Below are positions 8,801 through 17,289 of a stretch of 64,000 bases of DNA, piece by piece. The stretch spans positions 1-64,000 of the forward strand of contig NZ_JBEOMB010000064.1 in NCBI RefSeq assembly GCF_046000175.1, read 5' to 3'. This stretch comes from Rhodoplanes sp046000175. Its GTDB lineage: Bacteria > Pseudomonadota > Alphaproteobacteria > Rhizobiales > Xanthobacteraceae. The notes under the pieces are model-generated. The model was not told where the DNA came from, made no database searches, and saw nothing but the letters and a program-made list of their open reading frames with translations. Numbering within the stretch: the stretch's first letter is position 1; the number at the start of each line of letters is the position of its first letter. The position numbers were made by a program, and so were the translations under genes.

Positions 8801-9874
8801 ATGATTCGTGCCTCGAGGATGCCGCTGTGGCGAAGCCTGCGGGTGGCGGCGATGCTGGCCGCGCCCCTGATGATGGGCGGCGTCGGACCGACGGGACTTG
8901 GCGTCACATCCGCGCAGGCCCAGACCGTGACGCTCGTCAACGTCTCCTACGATCCGACGCGCGAGCTCTACCGGGCGATCAACGACGTCTTCGCCAAGGA
9001 GTGGAAGGCGAAGACCGGCCAGAGCGTGACGATCCGCACCTCGCACGGCGGCTCGGGCCGGCAGGCGCGCTCCGTCATCGACGGCCTCGACGCCGACGTG
9101 GTCACGCTGGCGCTCGCCGGCGACATCGACGCCATCGCGCGCGAATCGAAGAAGCTGCCGGACAACTGGCAGACTCGACTACCGAACAACGCCTCGCCCT
9201 ACACCTCGACCATCGTGCTGCTGGTCCGCAAGGGCAACCCGAAGGGGATCAAGGACTGGGACGACCTGGCGAAGCCCGGCATCCAGGTGATCACGCCGAA
9301 CCCGAAGACCTCGGGCGGTGCCCGCTGGAACTATCTCGCCGCCTGGGCCTACGAGCTCGACCGCACCGGCGGCGATGTCGCCAAGGCCAAGGCGCTGGTC
9401 GCGGCGATCTACAGGAACGTGCCGGTGCTCGACACCGGCGCGCGCGGCTCGACCACGACGTTCACCCAGCGCGGCATCGGCGACGTGTTCATCTCCTGGG
9501 AGAACGAGGGCTTCCTGGCCCAGCAGGAGTTCAGCACCGACAAGTTCGACATCGTCTATCCGTCGCTCTCGATCCTGGCCGAGCCGCCGGTATCGCTGGT
9601 CGACCAGGTGGTGGACAAGCGGGGCACCCGCCCGATCGCACAGGCCTATCTCGAGTTCCTCTACACGCCCGCGGCGCAGCGCATCATCGCGGCGAATTTC
9701 TACCGGCCGTCGCAGCCCGAGCATGCCGCGGCCGAGGATCTCGCGCGTTTCCGCAAGGTGAAGCTGGTCACCATCGACGCGGTGTTCGGCGGCTGGGCCA
9801 AGGCGCAGGCCGAGCATTTCTCCGACGGCGGCATCTTCGACCAGATCTACAAGCCCGGAACCCCGTCGCGATGA
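8801..9874 (+). CDS. sbp: Sulfate-binding protein
   Basis: A 357-residue periplasmic sulfate/thiosulfate binding protein. A signal peptide covers roughly residues 1-40 (cleavage near SAQAQT). The mature part shows family signatures: VSYDPTRELYRAIN, HGGSGRQARSVIDGLDADVVTLAL, and NPKTSGGARWNYLAAW. Sbp proteins grip sulfate by neutral hydrogen bonds from these loops. The ATG at 8801 follows a GGAGACAGG site and starts exactly at the signal peptide. Its stop overlaps the cysT start (ATGA). It is the first gene of a four-gene sulfate uptake operon. Confidence 0.93.
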   Translation: MIRASRMPLWRSLRVAAMLAAPLMMGGVGPTGLGVTSAQAQTVTLVNVSYDPTRELYRAINDVFAKEWKAKTGQSVTIRTSHGGSGRQARSVIDGLDADVVTLALAGDIDAIARESKKLPDNWQTRLPNNASPYTSTIVLLVRKGNPKGIKDWDDLAKPGIQVITPNPKTSGGARWNYLAAWAYELDRTGGDVAKAKALVAAIYRNVPVLDTGARGSTTTFTQRGIGDVFISWENEGFLAQQEFSTDKFDIVYPSLSILAEPPVSLVDQVVDKRGTRPIAQAYLEFLYTPAAQRIIAANFYRPSQPEHAAAEDLARFRKVKLVTIDAVFGGWAKAQAEHFSDGGIFDQIYKPGTPSR

Positions 9875-10767
9875 GCATCGCGACGACAGAGCCGGGACCG
9901 GGCGAGCCGCCCCTGCCCCGCCCCGCCGCGACGCCCTGGCGGTTCCGCCAGCCGAGCGCGCTGCCCGGGTTCGGCATCACGTTCGGCTTCGCCGTCACGT
10001 ATCTGTCGCTGATCGTGCTGATCCCGCTCGCCGCCCTGGTGGTGCGCGCGAGCGGGCTCGGCCTCGACGGCATCTGGCGCATCGCCACGACGCCGCGCGT
10101 GCTGGCGGCGCTGGAGACGAGCTTCGGCATCTCCCTCGCGGCCGCCGCCGTCAATGCGGTGTTCGGGCTCGTGGTCGCCTGGGTGCTGACCCGCTACGAG
10201 TTTCCGGGCCGCCGCCTCCTCGACGCCGTGGTCGATCTGCCGTTCGCGCTGCCGACCGCGGTCGCCGGCATCGCGCTCGCGGCCATCTATGCCCCGAACG
10301 GCTGGATCGGCGGCCTGCTGGCGCCCTTCGGCATAAAGATCGCCTTCACGCCGCTCGGGATCTTCGTCGCGCTCGTGTTCATCGGCCTACCCTTCGTGGT
10401 GCGTACCGTGCAGCCGGTGCTCGCCGATCTCGACCGCGAGATCGAGGAGGCCTCGGCGACGCTCGGCGCCACGCGGGCCCAGACCATCGTCCGGGTCGTG
10501 CTGCCGACCCTGCTGCCCGCGGTATTGACCGGCTTCGCGCTCGCCTTCGGGCGCGCCGTCGGCGAGTACGGCTCGGTGATCTTCATCGCCGGCAACCTGC
10601 CGTTCCGCTCCGAAATCGCCCCGCTCCTCATCGTCATCCAGCTCGAGGAGTTCAACTATGCGGGAGCCACTGCGATCGCCTCGATCATGCTGCTGATCTC
10701 GTTCCTGTCGCTGCTCGCCATCAACCTCTTGCAGGCGTGGAGCCGGCGGAGGTTCGGCCATGTCTGA
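9871..10767 (+). CDS. cysT: Sulfate ABC transporter permease CysT (CysU)
   Basis: A 298-residue inner-membrane permease with about six membrane segments after a 35-residue polar, proline-rich head. It has the CysT signature LPFALPTAVAGIALAAIY and the ATPase-contact EAA-type loop EEASATLGATRAQTIVRVVLP. It pairs with CysW. It starts four bases inside the sbp stop and overlaps cysW by eight bases, so the operon is tightly coupled. Confidence 0.93.
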   Translation: MSIATTEPGPGEPPLPRPAATPWRFRQPSALPGFGITFGFAVTYLSLIVLIPLAALVVRASGLGLDGIWRIATTPRVLAALETSFGISLAAAAVNAVFGLVVAWVLTRYEFPGRRLLDAVVDLPFALPTAVAGIALAAIYAPNGWIGGLLAPFGIKIAFTPLGIFVALVFIGLPFVVRTVQPVLADLDREIEEASATLGATRAQTIVRVVLPTLLPAVLTGFALAFGRAVGEYGSVIFIAGNLPFRSEIAPLLIVIQLEEFNYAGATAIASIMLLISFLSLLAINLLQAWSRRRFGHV

Positions 10768-11674
10768 TGGGGTCGCGGACGAGACGTCGGAGGACGTGTC
10801 CGGCACGCCGTTCCACGGCGCCCGGCCGGTGTGGCCGCGGCCGACCATCGACGAGTCGCCGGCGACCAAGGCGATCCTGGTGGCGCTGACGGTCGGCTTC
10901 CTGGCGCTGTTCATCGTGCTGCCGCTGGTCGCCGTGTTCGCCGAGGCATTTCGCCGCGGCATCGATCATTATCTCCAATCCTTCGCGGATCCAGACACGC
11001 AAGCGGCCATCCGGCTCACCCTCACGGTGGCGGCGATCGCCGTGCCGCTCAACCTGGTGTTCGGCGTCGCCGCCGCCTGGGCGATCGCCAAGTTCGAGTT
11101 TCCCGGCAAGAGCCTGTTGATCACCCTGATCGACCTGCCCTTCTCGGTGTCGCCGGTGGTCTCCGGCCTGGTCTTCGTGCTGCTGTTCGGGGCACAGGGC
11201 TACTTCGGCAAATGGCTCGCGGCGCACGACCTGCAGATCATCTTCGCGGTGCCCGGCATCGTGCTCGCCACCGTGTTCGTCACCTTCCCGTTCGTCGCCC
11301 GCGAGCTGATCCCGCTGATGCAGGAGCAGGGCACGGCCGAGGAGGAGGCGGCGTTGACGCTCGGCGCCTCCGGGTTCCGCACCTTCCTGACAGTGACGCT
11401 GCCGAACGTGAAATGGGCCCTGCTCTACGGCGTGCTCCTGTGCAATGCGCGCGCCATGGGCGAATTCGGAGCCGTCTCCGTCGTGTCGGGCCACGTGCGC
11501 GGCCTGACCAACACGATGCCGCTGCACGTGGAGATTCTCTACAATGAGTACAACTTCGTGGCGGCTTTCGCCGTCGCCTCCCTTCTCGCCGGCCTCGCCC
11601 TCGTCACCCTCCTGGCCAAGTCGGTCCTCGAATGGCGCTACGGTGACGCGCTCGCCCGAACCCGCCTATACTGA
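10760..11674 (+). CDS. cysW: Sulfate ABC transporter permease CysW
   Basis: A 304-residue permease with about six membrane segments, companion to CysT. The EAA-type loop is EEEAALTLGASGFRTFLTVTLP, and the CysW-typical ALLYGVLLCNARAMGEFGAVSVVSGHVRG stretch is present (shown here as family-level similarity). A 40-residue polar extension precedes the first membrane helix. It is followed four bases later by the cysA start. Confidence 0.92.
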   Translation: MSDGVADETSEDVSGTPFHGARPVWPRPTIDESPATKAILVALTVGFLALFIVLPLVAVFAEAFRRGIDHYLQSFADPDTQAAIRLTLTVAAIAVPLNLVFGVAAAWAIAKFEFPGKSLLITLIDLPFSVSPVVSGLVFVLLFGAQGYFGKWLAAHDLQIIFAVPGIVLATVFVTFPFVARELIPLMQEQGTAEEEAALTLGASGFRTFLTVTLPNVKWALLYGVLLCNARAMGEFGAVSVVSGHVRGLTNTMPLHVEILYNEYNFVAAFAVASLLAGLALVTLLAKSVLEWRYGDALARTRLY

Positions 11675-11678
11675 CGGC

Positions 11679-12728
11679 GTGAACACGGTCGCGATACGGG
11701 CGCAAGGGCTGGAGAAGCGGTTCGCCGGCACGCCGGCGCTCGCCGGAGTCGACCTGTCGGTCGAGGCAGGCGAGCTCGTCGCGCTGCTCGGGCCGTCGGG
11801 CTCCGGCAAGACGACGCTCCTGCGCGTCGTCGCCGGCCTCGAGCGGCCGACCGCCGGGCGCATCTTCTTCGGCGGCGAGGACGCGACCTTCGTGCCCGTC
11901 CAGGCGCGCCGCGTCGGCTTCGTGTTCCAGAGCTACGCGCTGTTCAAGCATCTCGACGTCGCCGGCAACATCGCCTACGGGCTGAAGGTGCGGCCGCGCC
12001 GGCTGCGCCCGAGCGGCACCGAGATCCGGCGGCGCGTCGCCGAGCTTCTCGATCTCGTCCAGCTCTCCGGGCTGGAGCGGCGCTTCCCCTCGCAGCTCTC
12101 CGGCGGGCAGCGGCAGCGTGTCGCGCTCGCCCGCGCGCTCGCCGTCGAGCCGAAGGTGCTGCTGCTCGACGAGCCGTTCGGCGCACTCGATGCAAAAGTC
12201 CGGCGCGACCTGCGGCGCTGGCTGCGCGACCTGCACGACCGCACCGGCCACACGACGCTGTTCGTCACCCATGATCAGGACGAGGCGCTGGAGCTGGCCG
12301 ACCGGGTCGCCATCCTGGCGCACGGCCGCATCGAGCAGATCGGCACCCCGGACGAGGTCTACGACCATCCGGCGAGCGCCTTCGTGGCCGGCTTCATCGG
12401 CGATGCGCTGCGGATCCCGGTGACGGTGGAGCGCGGGGTGGTGCGGATCGGCCGGCATACGCTGCCGGTGCCGGCGGCCGCGATCGCCGGGCCGGCCGCC
12501 CTGTTCCTGCGGCCACGCGACCTGGTGCCGTCCGATGCGCGCTCCGGCGTCGCGGCGAGCGTCGTCGGCGTCCGGCGCGCCGGCCCGGCCCGGCGGGCGG
12601 AGCTGCGCCTCGGCGACACCCTGCCGCCGGTCGAGATCGAGCTGCCCACCGACGTCACGGTCGCCCGCGGCGACACGATGCACGTCGCGTTCCGGGCGCT
12701 GCGGTTGTTTCCGGAGAGAGGCGAATAG
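11679..12728 (+). CDS. cysA: Sulfate/thiosulfate ABC transporter ATP-binding protein CysA
   Basis: A 349-residue ATPase driving sulfate import. Walker A is GPSGSGKTT, the Q-loop is in FVFQSYALF, the signature is LSGGQRQRVALARAL, and Walker B is KVLLLDEPFGALD with the H-loop in FVTHDQ. Residues after about 235 form the TOBE-like regulatory domain usual for CysA. The GTG at 11679 was chosen because it lies four bases past the cysW stop and leaves the standard N-terminus; the longer in-frame ATG would overlap cysW by 130 bases with no homologous residues. It completes the sulfate operon. Confidence 0.92.
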   Translation: MNTVAIRAQGLEKRFAGTPALAGVDLSVEAGELVALLGPSGSGKTTLLRVVAGLERPTAGRIFFGGEDATFVPVQARRVGFVFQSYALFKHLDVAGNIAYGLKVRPRRLRPSGTEIRRRVAELLDLVQLSGLERRFPSQLSGGQRQRVALARALAVEPKVLLLDEPFGALDAKVRRDLRRWLRDLHDRTGHTTLFVTHDQDEALELADRVAILAHGRIEQIGTPDEVYDHPASAFVAGFIGDALRIPVTVERGVVRIGRHTLPVPAAAIAGPAALFLRPRDLVPSDARSGVAASVVGVRRAGPARRAELRLGDTLPPVEIELPTDVTVARGDTMHVAFRALRLFPERGE

Positions 12729-12808
12729 CGAATGGCGAGTAGCGAATAGGGGAGCGAGCCGGCGAGGCATCTCGCTACTCGCTACTCGCTACTCGCTACT
12801 CGCTACTC
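12719..12808. repeat. Tandem heptamer array with inverted partner
   Basis: Five perfect copies of GCTACTC occupy 12774-12808. Upstream, 12719-12750 holds GCGAATAGCGAATGGCGAGTAGCGAATAG, which includes the reverse complement GAGTAGC, so a long imperfect stem can form. It lies between the convergent cysA and Lrp-type genes and probably serves as a two-way transcription stop. Confidence 0.75.
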
Positions 12809-12817
12809 GCCCTCTCC

Positions 12818-13345
12818 TCACGCCGACGCGCGGGCGCCGGTGCGGGGCTCGCTCGGCCCCGGCACCGGATAGGCCGTGCTGGACTTGATCCGCTCCATCG
12901 CGAAGCGCGACGTGACGTTCTTCAGCGGCACCGTCTCGATGAGCCGCTTGTAGAAGGTGTCGTAGGCCCCCATGTCGGCGACCACGACGCGCAGCATGTA
13001 GTCGACATCGCCGGCCATCCGGTAGACGTCCATCACCTCGGGCAGGGCCGAGATCGAGGTGGCGAAGCCGTCGAGCCACTCCTTGGAATGGTCGCTCGTC
13101 TCGATCGAGACGAACACGGTGAGGCCGAGGCCGATCCTCTCGGGCGACACCAGCGCCACCCGGCCGGTGATCACGCCGTCCGCCTCGAGGCGCTGGATGC
13201 GCTTCCAGCACGGCGTCTGCGACAGGTGGACCTGCTTGGCGAGCGCGGCGAGCGTGATGCTCGCGTCCCGCTGCAGCACGGTGAGAATCCGGCGATCGAC
13301 CGCGTCCACTTTTCGAACTCGGCTCGGCGTGGTGTCTTGTTTCAT
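12818..13345 (-). CDS. Lrp/AsnC-family transcriptional regulator
   Basis: A 175-residue regulator. Residues about 12-60 are the winged HTH (VDRRILTVLQRDASITLAALAKQVHLSQTPCWKRIQRLEADGVI), typical of the family, and residues about 75-155 the ligand-binding RAM domain (VFVSIETSDHSKEWLDGF ... DVYRMAGDVDYMLRVVVADM). The C-terminal 25 residues are a polar tail. These proteins sense amino acids or related small molecules and usually regulate themselves. A perfect AT-rich palindrome just upstream (13358-13379) is a likely operator. The neighbouring genes are unrelated sulfate transporters read toward it, so its target is not given by context. Confidence 0.9.
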   Translation of the reverse strand: MKQDTTPSRVRKVDAVDRRILTVLQRDASITLAALAKQVHLSQTPCWKRIQRLEADGVITGRVALVSPERIGLGLTVFVSIETSDHSKEWLDGFATSISALPEVMDVYRMAGDVDYMLRVVVADMGAYDTFYKRLIETVPLKNVTSRFAMERIKSSTAYPVPGPSEPRTGARASA

Positions 13346-13357
13346 GATCTTTCACTC

Positions 13358-13379
13358 TGGAAGAATAATTTTTCTTCCA
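13358..13379 (-). promoter_or_regulatory. Candidate Lrp/AsnC operator
   Basis: A perfect inverted repeat TGGAAGAA-TAATTT-TTCTTCCA, with 8-bp arms and an AT spacer, ends 13 bases before the regulator's ATG. A related half site, TAAAAAATAATTCTCTGAG, lies at 13402-13420, sharing AAAAA-T/A-ATTCT with the palindrome. AT-rich symmetric sites of about this size are the usual targets of Lrp-family dimers. In this GC-rich window the run is conspicuous. Confidence 0.65.
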
Positions 13380-14332
13380 TGTCGAATCCGTCCGCCCGCA
13401 CTAAAAAATAATTCTCTGAGAAACGCAAGACGTCCCGTTCCGCATGATGCCGGACACGGGATTTCGCCCGGCCGACGACCGGTCCCGCCCGTCGACCGCG
13501 CAAGCGATCCGACGCCGCATCGTGCCGGCCGCTTCACCAGGAAGCATCCGCTTCGACGCACCCGACACCATCCGCCGCGGGCGACCATGGTCGCCCGCGA
13601 TGGTCGCGAACGTGATGACCTTTGTCGCGACGACGCCCCCGCCCGCCGGCTCGCGGCGCCGAGTCTGATCATGACGCGCGCGCACCGGTGACGCGGCATC
13701 CACGGCGCCGGCGTGATCAGCTTCGCGTCCGGCTCGCCGGCGACGGAGCAGCGTGGCGATGCGCCGCACGGGGTCGGGTCCAAGCAGAAACGCGATCGTC
13801 CCTGCGCGTCACCCCCCGGACAGCGGTCGAGCCGCCGGCCGAAGCGCCGCGGTGCCTTGGTTCGCCGATGCCTCACATCACCGGCGGCCGTGCTGATCAG
13901 CTGGCCCGGGCCGTACCGCGCGTGTACGTGATCACGACCTTTGTTCTCGCGTTAACAATTCGTTATCGCACGAAACGAGGGATCCCGCGGCGGCCGGGAT
14001 GCCGTTCCGCCCACACGGCCGACCAGACGAGATCAGACGATGTGAGGCACCCCGGAAGCCGACCTGATCCGGTCCTGATCCGAAATGTTCTGTGCTTATG
14101 CGGCATGAAATGCAGATCGAAGGTTTACAGGGGCGTCGTGATGAGATAACCGGAACATTCGTTTGTATGCTGCGCGATGGTCGTCATGCGTCCCGTCGCG
14201 TCGTGATGCGGCCCACGGGCATCAGAACAGCCGGACCGAACGGACCGACGACACGTCTCACGAAACCGCGGAACCGCAGCTCTCGAGGCCGCACATTGCG
14301 CGTTCCGCCCCAGCCCGATCGAGGAGTAATCG
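13380..14332. other. 950-bp stretch with no recognisable gene
   Basis: Apart from the second operator-like AT run at 13402-13420, nothing convincing was found on either strand. Open frames exist (for example 13352-13876 on the minus strand) but have Arg/Pro/Ala-rich, family-less translations typical of chance frames in GC-rich DNA. A more AT-rich patch at about 13930-13970 (GCGTTAACAATTCGTTATCG) and another at 14130-14180 may be promoter material for the small basic protein gene at 14333. Confidence 0.4.
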
Positions 14333-14656
14333 ATGGCTAAAGCGACGACTGCCAAGAAGGCCGCACCGAAGAAGGCCGCCCCCAAGAAGGCTGCCGCCAA
14401 GAAGGCCCCGGCCAAGAAGGTGACGGCGCCCAAGAAGGTCGCGGCCCCGAAGGCAGCGAGCAAGACCGCCGCCACCGCGAAGAAGGCCGGCGCCTCCAAG
14501 CGGCGCGGCTGGACCAACGACGACGTGAAGGAGCTCAAGGCGCTCGCCAAGCAGAAGCTGCCGACCGCGAAGATCGCCAAGGCGCTGAAGCGGACCGAGG
14601 GCGCGACCCGCCAGAAGGCCTATTCGCTCGGCGTGTCGCTCGACTCGCGGCGCTGA
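14333..14656 (+). CDS. Histone H1-like basic protein with C-terminal HTH-like domain
   Basis: A 107-residue protein. Residues 1-57 consist of Lys/Ala/Pro repeats (AKK, PKKAA, AAKKAP), like the tail of histone H1 and bacterial H1 mimics. Residues 58-107 form a compact predicted helical domain, RRGWTNDDVKELKALAKQKL then TAKIAKALKRTEGATRQKA, which looks like a SANT/Myb-like or Sigma-70 region-like HTH that reads DNA. A nucleoid-binding role is inference from composition. It stands alone, has a long upstream region, and is followed 75 bp later by a strong intrinsic terminator, so it is transcribed as a single gene. Confidence 0.75.
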   Translation: MAKATTAKKAAPKKAAPKKAAAKKAPAKKVTAPKKVAAPKAASKTAATAKKAGASKRRGWTNDDVKELKALAKQKLPTAKIAKALKRTEGATRQKAYSLGVSLDSRR

Positions 14657-14730
14657 CGCGGCGATCGTCCGACGCGCCGCACGGCTCCGACCGGGCGGCG
14701 CATCGGACGGCGCTCCTGAAGACATGTCCG

Positions 14731-14782
14731 GCACGAGCCGACTGCTCCCGTTCGCGGGATCAGTCGGCTCGTGCTTTTTTTG
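14731..14782 (+). terminator. Rho-independent terminator
   Basis: Perfect 15-bp arms GCACGAGCCGACTGC-type (14731-14744) and CAGTCGGCTCGTGC (14761-14774) enclose a smaller CTCCCG/CGGGA hairpin and are followed by seven T residues. It ends transcription of the H1-like gene. It is the clearest intrinsic terminator in the window. Confidence 0.92.
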
Positions 14783-14900
14783 TTCGGAACGTCGATCAGC
14801 TCCAAGGCACCGCCGGGCCATGACGCCGGACATAATGCATCAGCATGCATCAGCGGCCCCTCGAGGCTGGATGCATCGGCCGGACCCCTCGCGGCCCGCC

Positions 14901-15182
14901 TCAGTCGTTCGCCCGGGCGCCCGACTCGGTCCTGACCAGATCCCGCTCGATCATCGCCGCCTCGCTGGCGCTCGCCGCGAACACCTGCTCGCCGTCGTCG
15001 GCGACCACCCGGATCGAGCAGCGTGACCAGCCCGTCGCCGCGAACCCGGGCGGCCCCGACGAGAACAGGTCGGCGACCAGCTTGACCGCCAGCGCGGACG
15101 CCGTCTCCGGGTCCGGCAGAACGATGTCGGACGCCTCGTAGGCCGTCTCCTCGTCGCTGATCCTGATCGTGTAGCGGGGCAT
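14901..15182 (-). CDS. Small hypothetical protein (DUF6894-like)
   Basis: A 93-residue protein beginning MPRYTIRISD and containing LPDPETASALAVKLVADLFSS. This resembles the short MPRY-type family (DUF6894) common in Hyphomicrobiales, which has the same opening and the same length. It has no signal peptide, membrane segment or catalytic motif that I recognise, and its function is unknown. It is read toward the terminator of the H1-like gene and is divergent from the dehydrogenase gene at 15456. Confidence 0.55.
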   Translation of the reverse strand: MPRYTIRISDEETAYEASDIVLPDPETASALAVKLVADLFSSGPPGFAATGWSRCSIRVVADDGEQVFAASASEAAMIERDLVRTESGARAND

Positions 15183-15455
15183 CGCGGCTCGTCGTCCGGC
15201 TCGGGCCTAGTTCCTCCGGATCAAGGCACCGGCGGCCCGATTGTTCCGTCGTCGGCCATGGCCCGCGGGGTCGGACGACCGACGTGCGGGCGCGGTTTCC
15301 CGCATTGGTCGTGTCCCGACCAGGAACGCCGCCCCGACCGACACGTTGACGGAGAACGATCGCATCAGCGGCGACCGTGTCTGCAGCGCGGGCGCTGCGA
15401 CGGACCGCCCCGGCGCCGCCGGCGGCATGCGGAACACGCGCTCGGGGAGACGGAC

Positions 15456-16625
15456 ATGAAGGCTCTGTGCTGGCACGGCAAGCAGGACATCCGCTGCGAC
15501 GAGGTGCCGGATCCGAAGATCGAGCATCCGCGCGACGCCATCATCAAGGTGACGAGCTGCGCGATCTGCGGCTCCGATCTGCATCTCTACGACGGCTTCA
15601 TGCCCGGCATGGAATCCGGCGACATCATGGGCCACGAGTTCATGGGCGAGGTGGTCGAGGTCGGCTCCGAGAACAAGAAGCTGAAGGTCGGCGATCGCGT
15701 CGTCGTTCCGTTCACGATCTGTTGCGGCGAGTGCGAGCAGTGTCGCCGCGGCTACTTCTCGGTCTGCGAGCGCTCGAACCGCAACAAGTCGGTCGCCGAC
15801 AAGGTGTTCGGCCACACCACGGCGGGCCTGTTCGGCTACACGCATCTCACCGGCGGCTATCCGGGCGGCCAGGCCGAATACGTCCGCGTGCCCTATGCCG
15901 ACGTGGCGCCTGTGAAGGTGCCGAGCACGCTCACCGACGAGCAGGTGCTGTTCCTCGGCGACATCTTCCCGACCGGCTGGCAGGCCGTCGTGCAGTGCGA
16001 CATCGAGCCGACCGACACGGTGGCGATCTGGGGCTGCGGCCCGGTCGGCCAGTTCTGCATCAGGAGCGCCGTGATGCTCGGCGCACGCCAAGTGATCGCC
16101 ATCGACCGCGTTCTCGACCGGCTCGCCATGGCGAAGGCCGGCGGCGCCATCACGATCGACTTCGAGAACGAGAGCGTCGTCGAGCGGCTGAACGACCTCA
16201 CCGGCGGCAAGGGGCCGGAGAAGTGCATCGACGCGGTCGGGCTCGAGGCGCACGCGACCGCCACGCTCGACTCCATGTACGACCGCGCCAAGCAGGCCGT
16301 GATGCTGGAGACCGACCGGCCGCACGTGCTGCGCGAGATGATGTATGTGTGCCGGCCCGCCGGCGTGCTCTCCGTGCCGGGCGTCTATGGCGGCGTGCTC
16401 GACAAGATCCCGTTCGGCATGGCGATGAACAAGGGCCTGACGATCCGGACCGGCCAGACCCACGTCAACCGCTGGACCGACGACCTCCTGAAGCGGATCG
16501 AGGAGGGCCAGATCGACCCCGGCTTCGTGATCACGCACCGCGCCTCCCTCGCCGACGGGCCGGAGCTCTACAAGACGTTCCGCGACAAGCAGGACGGCTG
16601 CGTCAAGGTCGTGCTGCAGCCGTGA
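15456..16625 (+). CDS. Zinc-dependent alcohol dehydrogenase (formaldehyde dehydrogenase-like MDR)
   Basis: A 389-residue medium-chain dehydrogenase. The catalytic zinc region is CAICGSDLHLYDG with the His-Glu pair in GHEFMGE; structural-zinc cysteines are in CCGECEQCRRGYFSVC. The dinucleotide-binding loop is GCGPVGQF near residue 190. The overall form matches the glutathione-independent formaldehyde dehydrogenase-like group common in alphaproteobacteria, though the true substrate is unknown. The ATG at 15456 follows GGGGAGACGG; earlier in-frame codons have no family resemblance. A small membrane protein gene follows 11 bases later, probably in the same transcript. Confidence 0.9.
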   Translation: MKALCWHGKQDIRCDEVPDPKIEHPRDAIIKVTSCAICGSDLHLYDGFMPGMESGDIMGHEFMGEVVEVGSENKKLKVGDRVVVPFTICCGECEQCRRGYFSVCERSNRNKSVADKVFGHTTAGLFGYTHLTGGYPGGQAEYVRVPYADVAPVKVPSTLTDEQVLFLGDIFPTGWQAVVQCDIEPTDTVAIWGCGPVGQFCIRSAVMLGARQVIAIDRVLDRLAMAKAGGAITIDFENESVVERLNDLTGGKGPEKCIDAVGLEAHATATLDSMYDRAKQAVMLETDRPHVLREMMYVCRPAGVLSVPGVYGGVLDKIPFGMAMNKGLTIRTGQTHVNRWTDDLLKRIEEGQIDPGFVITHRASLADGPELYKTFRDKQDGCVKVVLQP

Positions 16626-16636
16626 GGAGAGCCGCC

Positions 16637-17176
16637 ATGCTGGATCGCACCCGGAGTGCCGCCCCGACGTCGCACGCGCTCGCCCGCGGCCTCGGCTGGT
16701 TCTCGATCGCGCTCGGCGTCGCCGAGATCGTGGCGCCGCGCGCCATCACGCGGCGGATCGGCCTGCGGGGTCAGGAAGGGCTGGTGCAGGCCTACGGGGC
16801 GCGCGAGATCGCCACCGGAATCGGCCTGCTCACGACGTCGCAGCCCGCGCCGTGGCTGTGGGGCCGCGTCGCCGGGGACGCGCTCGACATCGCGACGCTG
16901 GCGGCGGGCCACGACGGCTCGAGCCGTCGCCGCGGCGCGCGCGGCATGGCGCTCGCGGCGCTCGTCGGCGTCACGGCGCTCGACATCGCCGCGGCGCTCG
17001 CGGCCGGCGGCGACCAGCGGCCGCGCCGCCGCATCACTTACGGCTACGAGCACCGGCGCGGGTTTCACGATCCGCTGAACCGGGTCCGCGGCATCGCCCG
17101 CGACGCCACCATCCCGAAGGACATGCGCATCCCGGAGAAGATGCGGCCGTGGACGAGCCGCGGCGCGAGGGCGTGA
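16637..17176 (+). CDS. Small membrane protein of the 'cyclase dehydrase' group
   Basis: A 179-residue protein. Residues 18-125 hold three or four hydrophobic segments with the motifs LGWFSIALGVAEIVAPRAI, QAYGAREIATGIGLL and WLWGRVAGDALDIATL, which I recognise from proteins annotated 'cyclase dehydrase' in Bradyrhizobiaceae; that name is historical and says little. The C-terminal 50 residues are polar and basic (ending around KDMRIPEKMRPWTSRG). It follows the dehydrogenase gene by 11 bases, so they are likely co-transcribed. Function unknown. Confidence 0.65.
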   Translation: MLDRTRSAAPTSHALARGLGWFSIALGVAEIVAPRAITRRIGLRGQEGLVQAYGAREIATGIGLLTTSQPAPWLWGRVAGDALDIATLAAGHDGSSRRRGARGMALAALVGVTALDIAAALAAGGDQRPRRRITYGYEHRRGFHDPLNRVRGIARDATIPKDMRIPEKMRPWTSRGARA

Positions 17177-17189
17177 CGGAGCCTCAGCC

Positions 17190-17273
17190 GTAGCCCGCAT
17201 GCAGCGCAGCGGAATGCGGGAGGCGCGCGCGCGCCTCGGGATCCCGCATTCCGCTGCGCTCCATGCGGGCTAC
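17190..17273. repeat. Large inverted repeat between convergent genes (family F)
   Basis: Arms of about 30 bp, GTAGCCCGCATG-CAGCGCAGCGGAATGCGGGA and TCCCGCATTCCGCTGCG-CTCCATGCGGGCTAC, surround a GC-alternating loop. Apart from one or two bases the arms are perfectly complementary. It lies between two convergent genes and can act as a bidirectional terminator, without a T-run. It belongs to the class of dispersed palindromes seen in this order. Confidence 0.8.
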
Positions 17274-17289
17274 GCACTCCGGACGTAAA

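Noticed and set aside
13352..13876. 174-codon minus-strand frame in the gap upstream of the Lrp-type gene
   Set aside because: Cys/Arg/Pro-rich translation without domain or ribosome binding site, and it would run across the operator-like palindrome.
14130..14180. GGAAC...CGTT-like general stress (EcfG) promoter
   Set aside because: GGAAC is present at 14151-14155, but no CGTT lies at the needed 16-17 bp spacing; the only CGTT is three bases away.
15258..15455. Longer N-terminus for the zinc dehydrogenase
   Set aside because: The extra 66 residues are Arg/His/Pro-rich, unlike the family, and a good ribosome binding site precedes the ATG at 15456.
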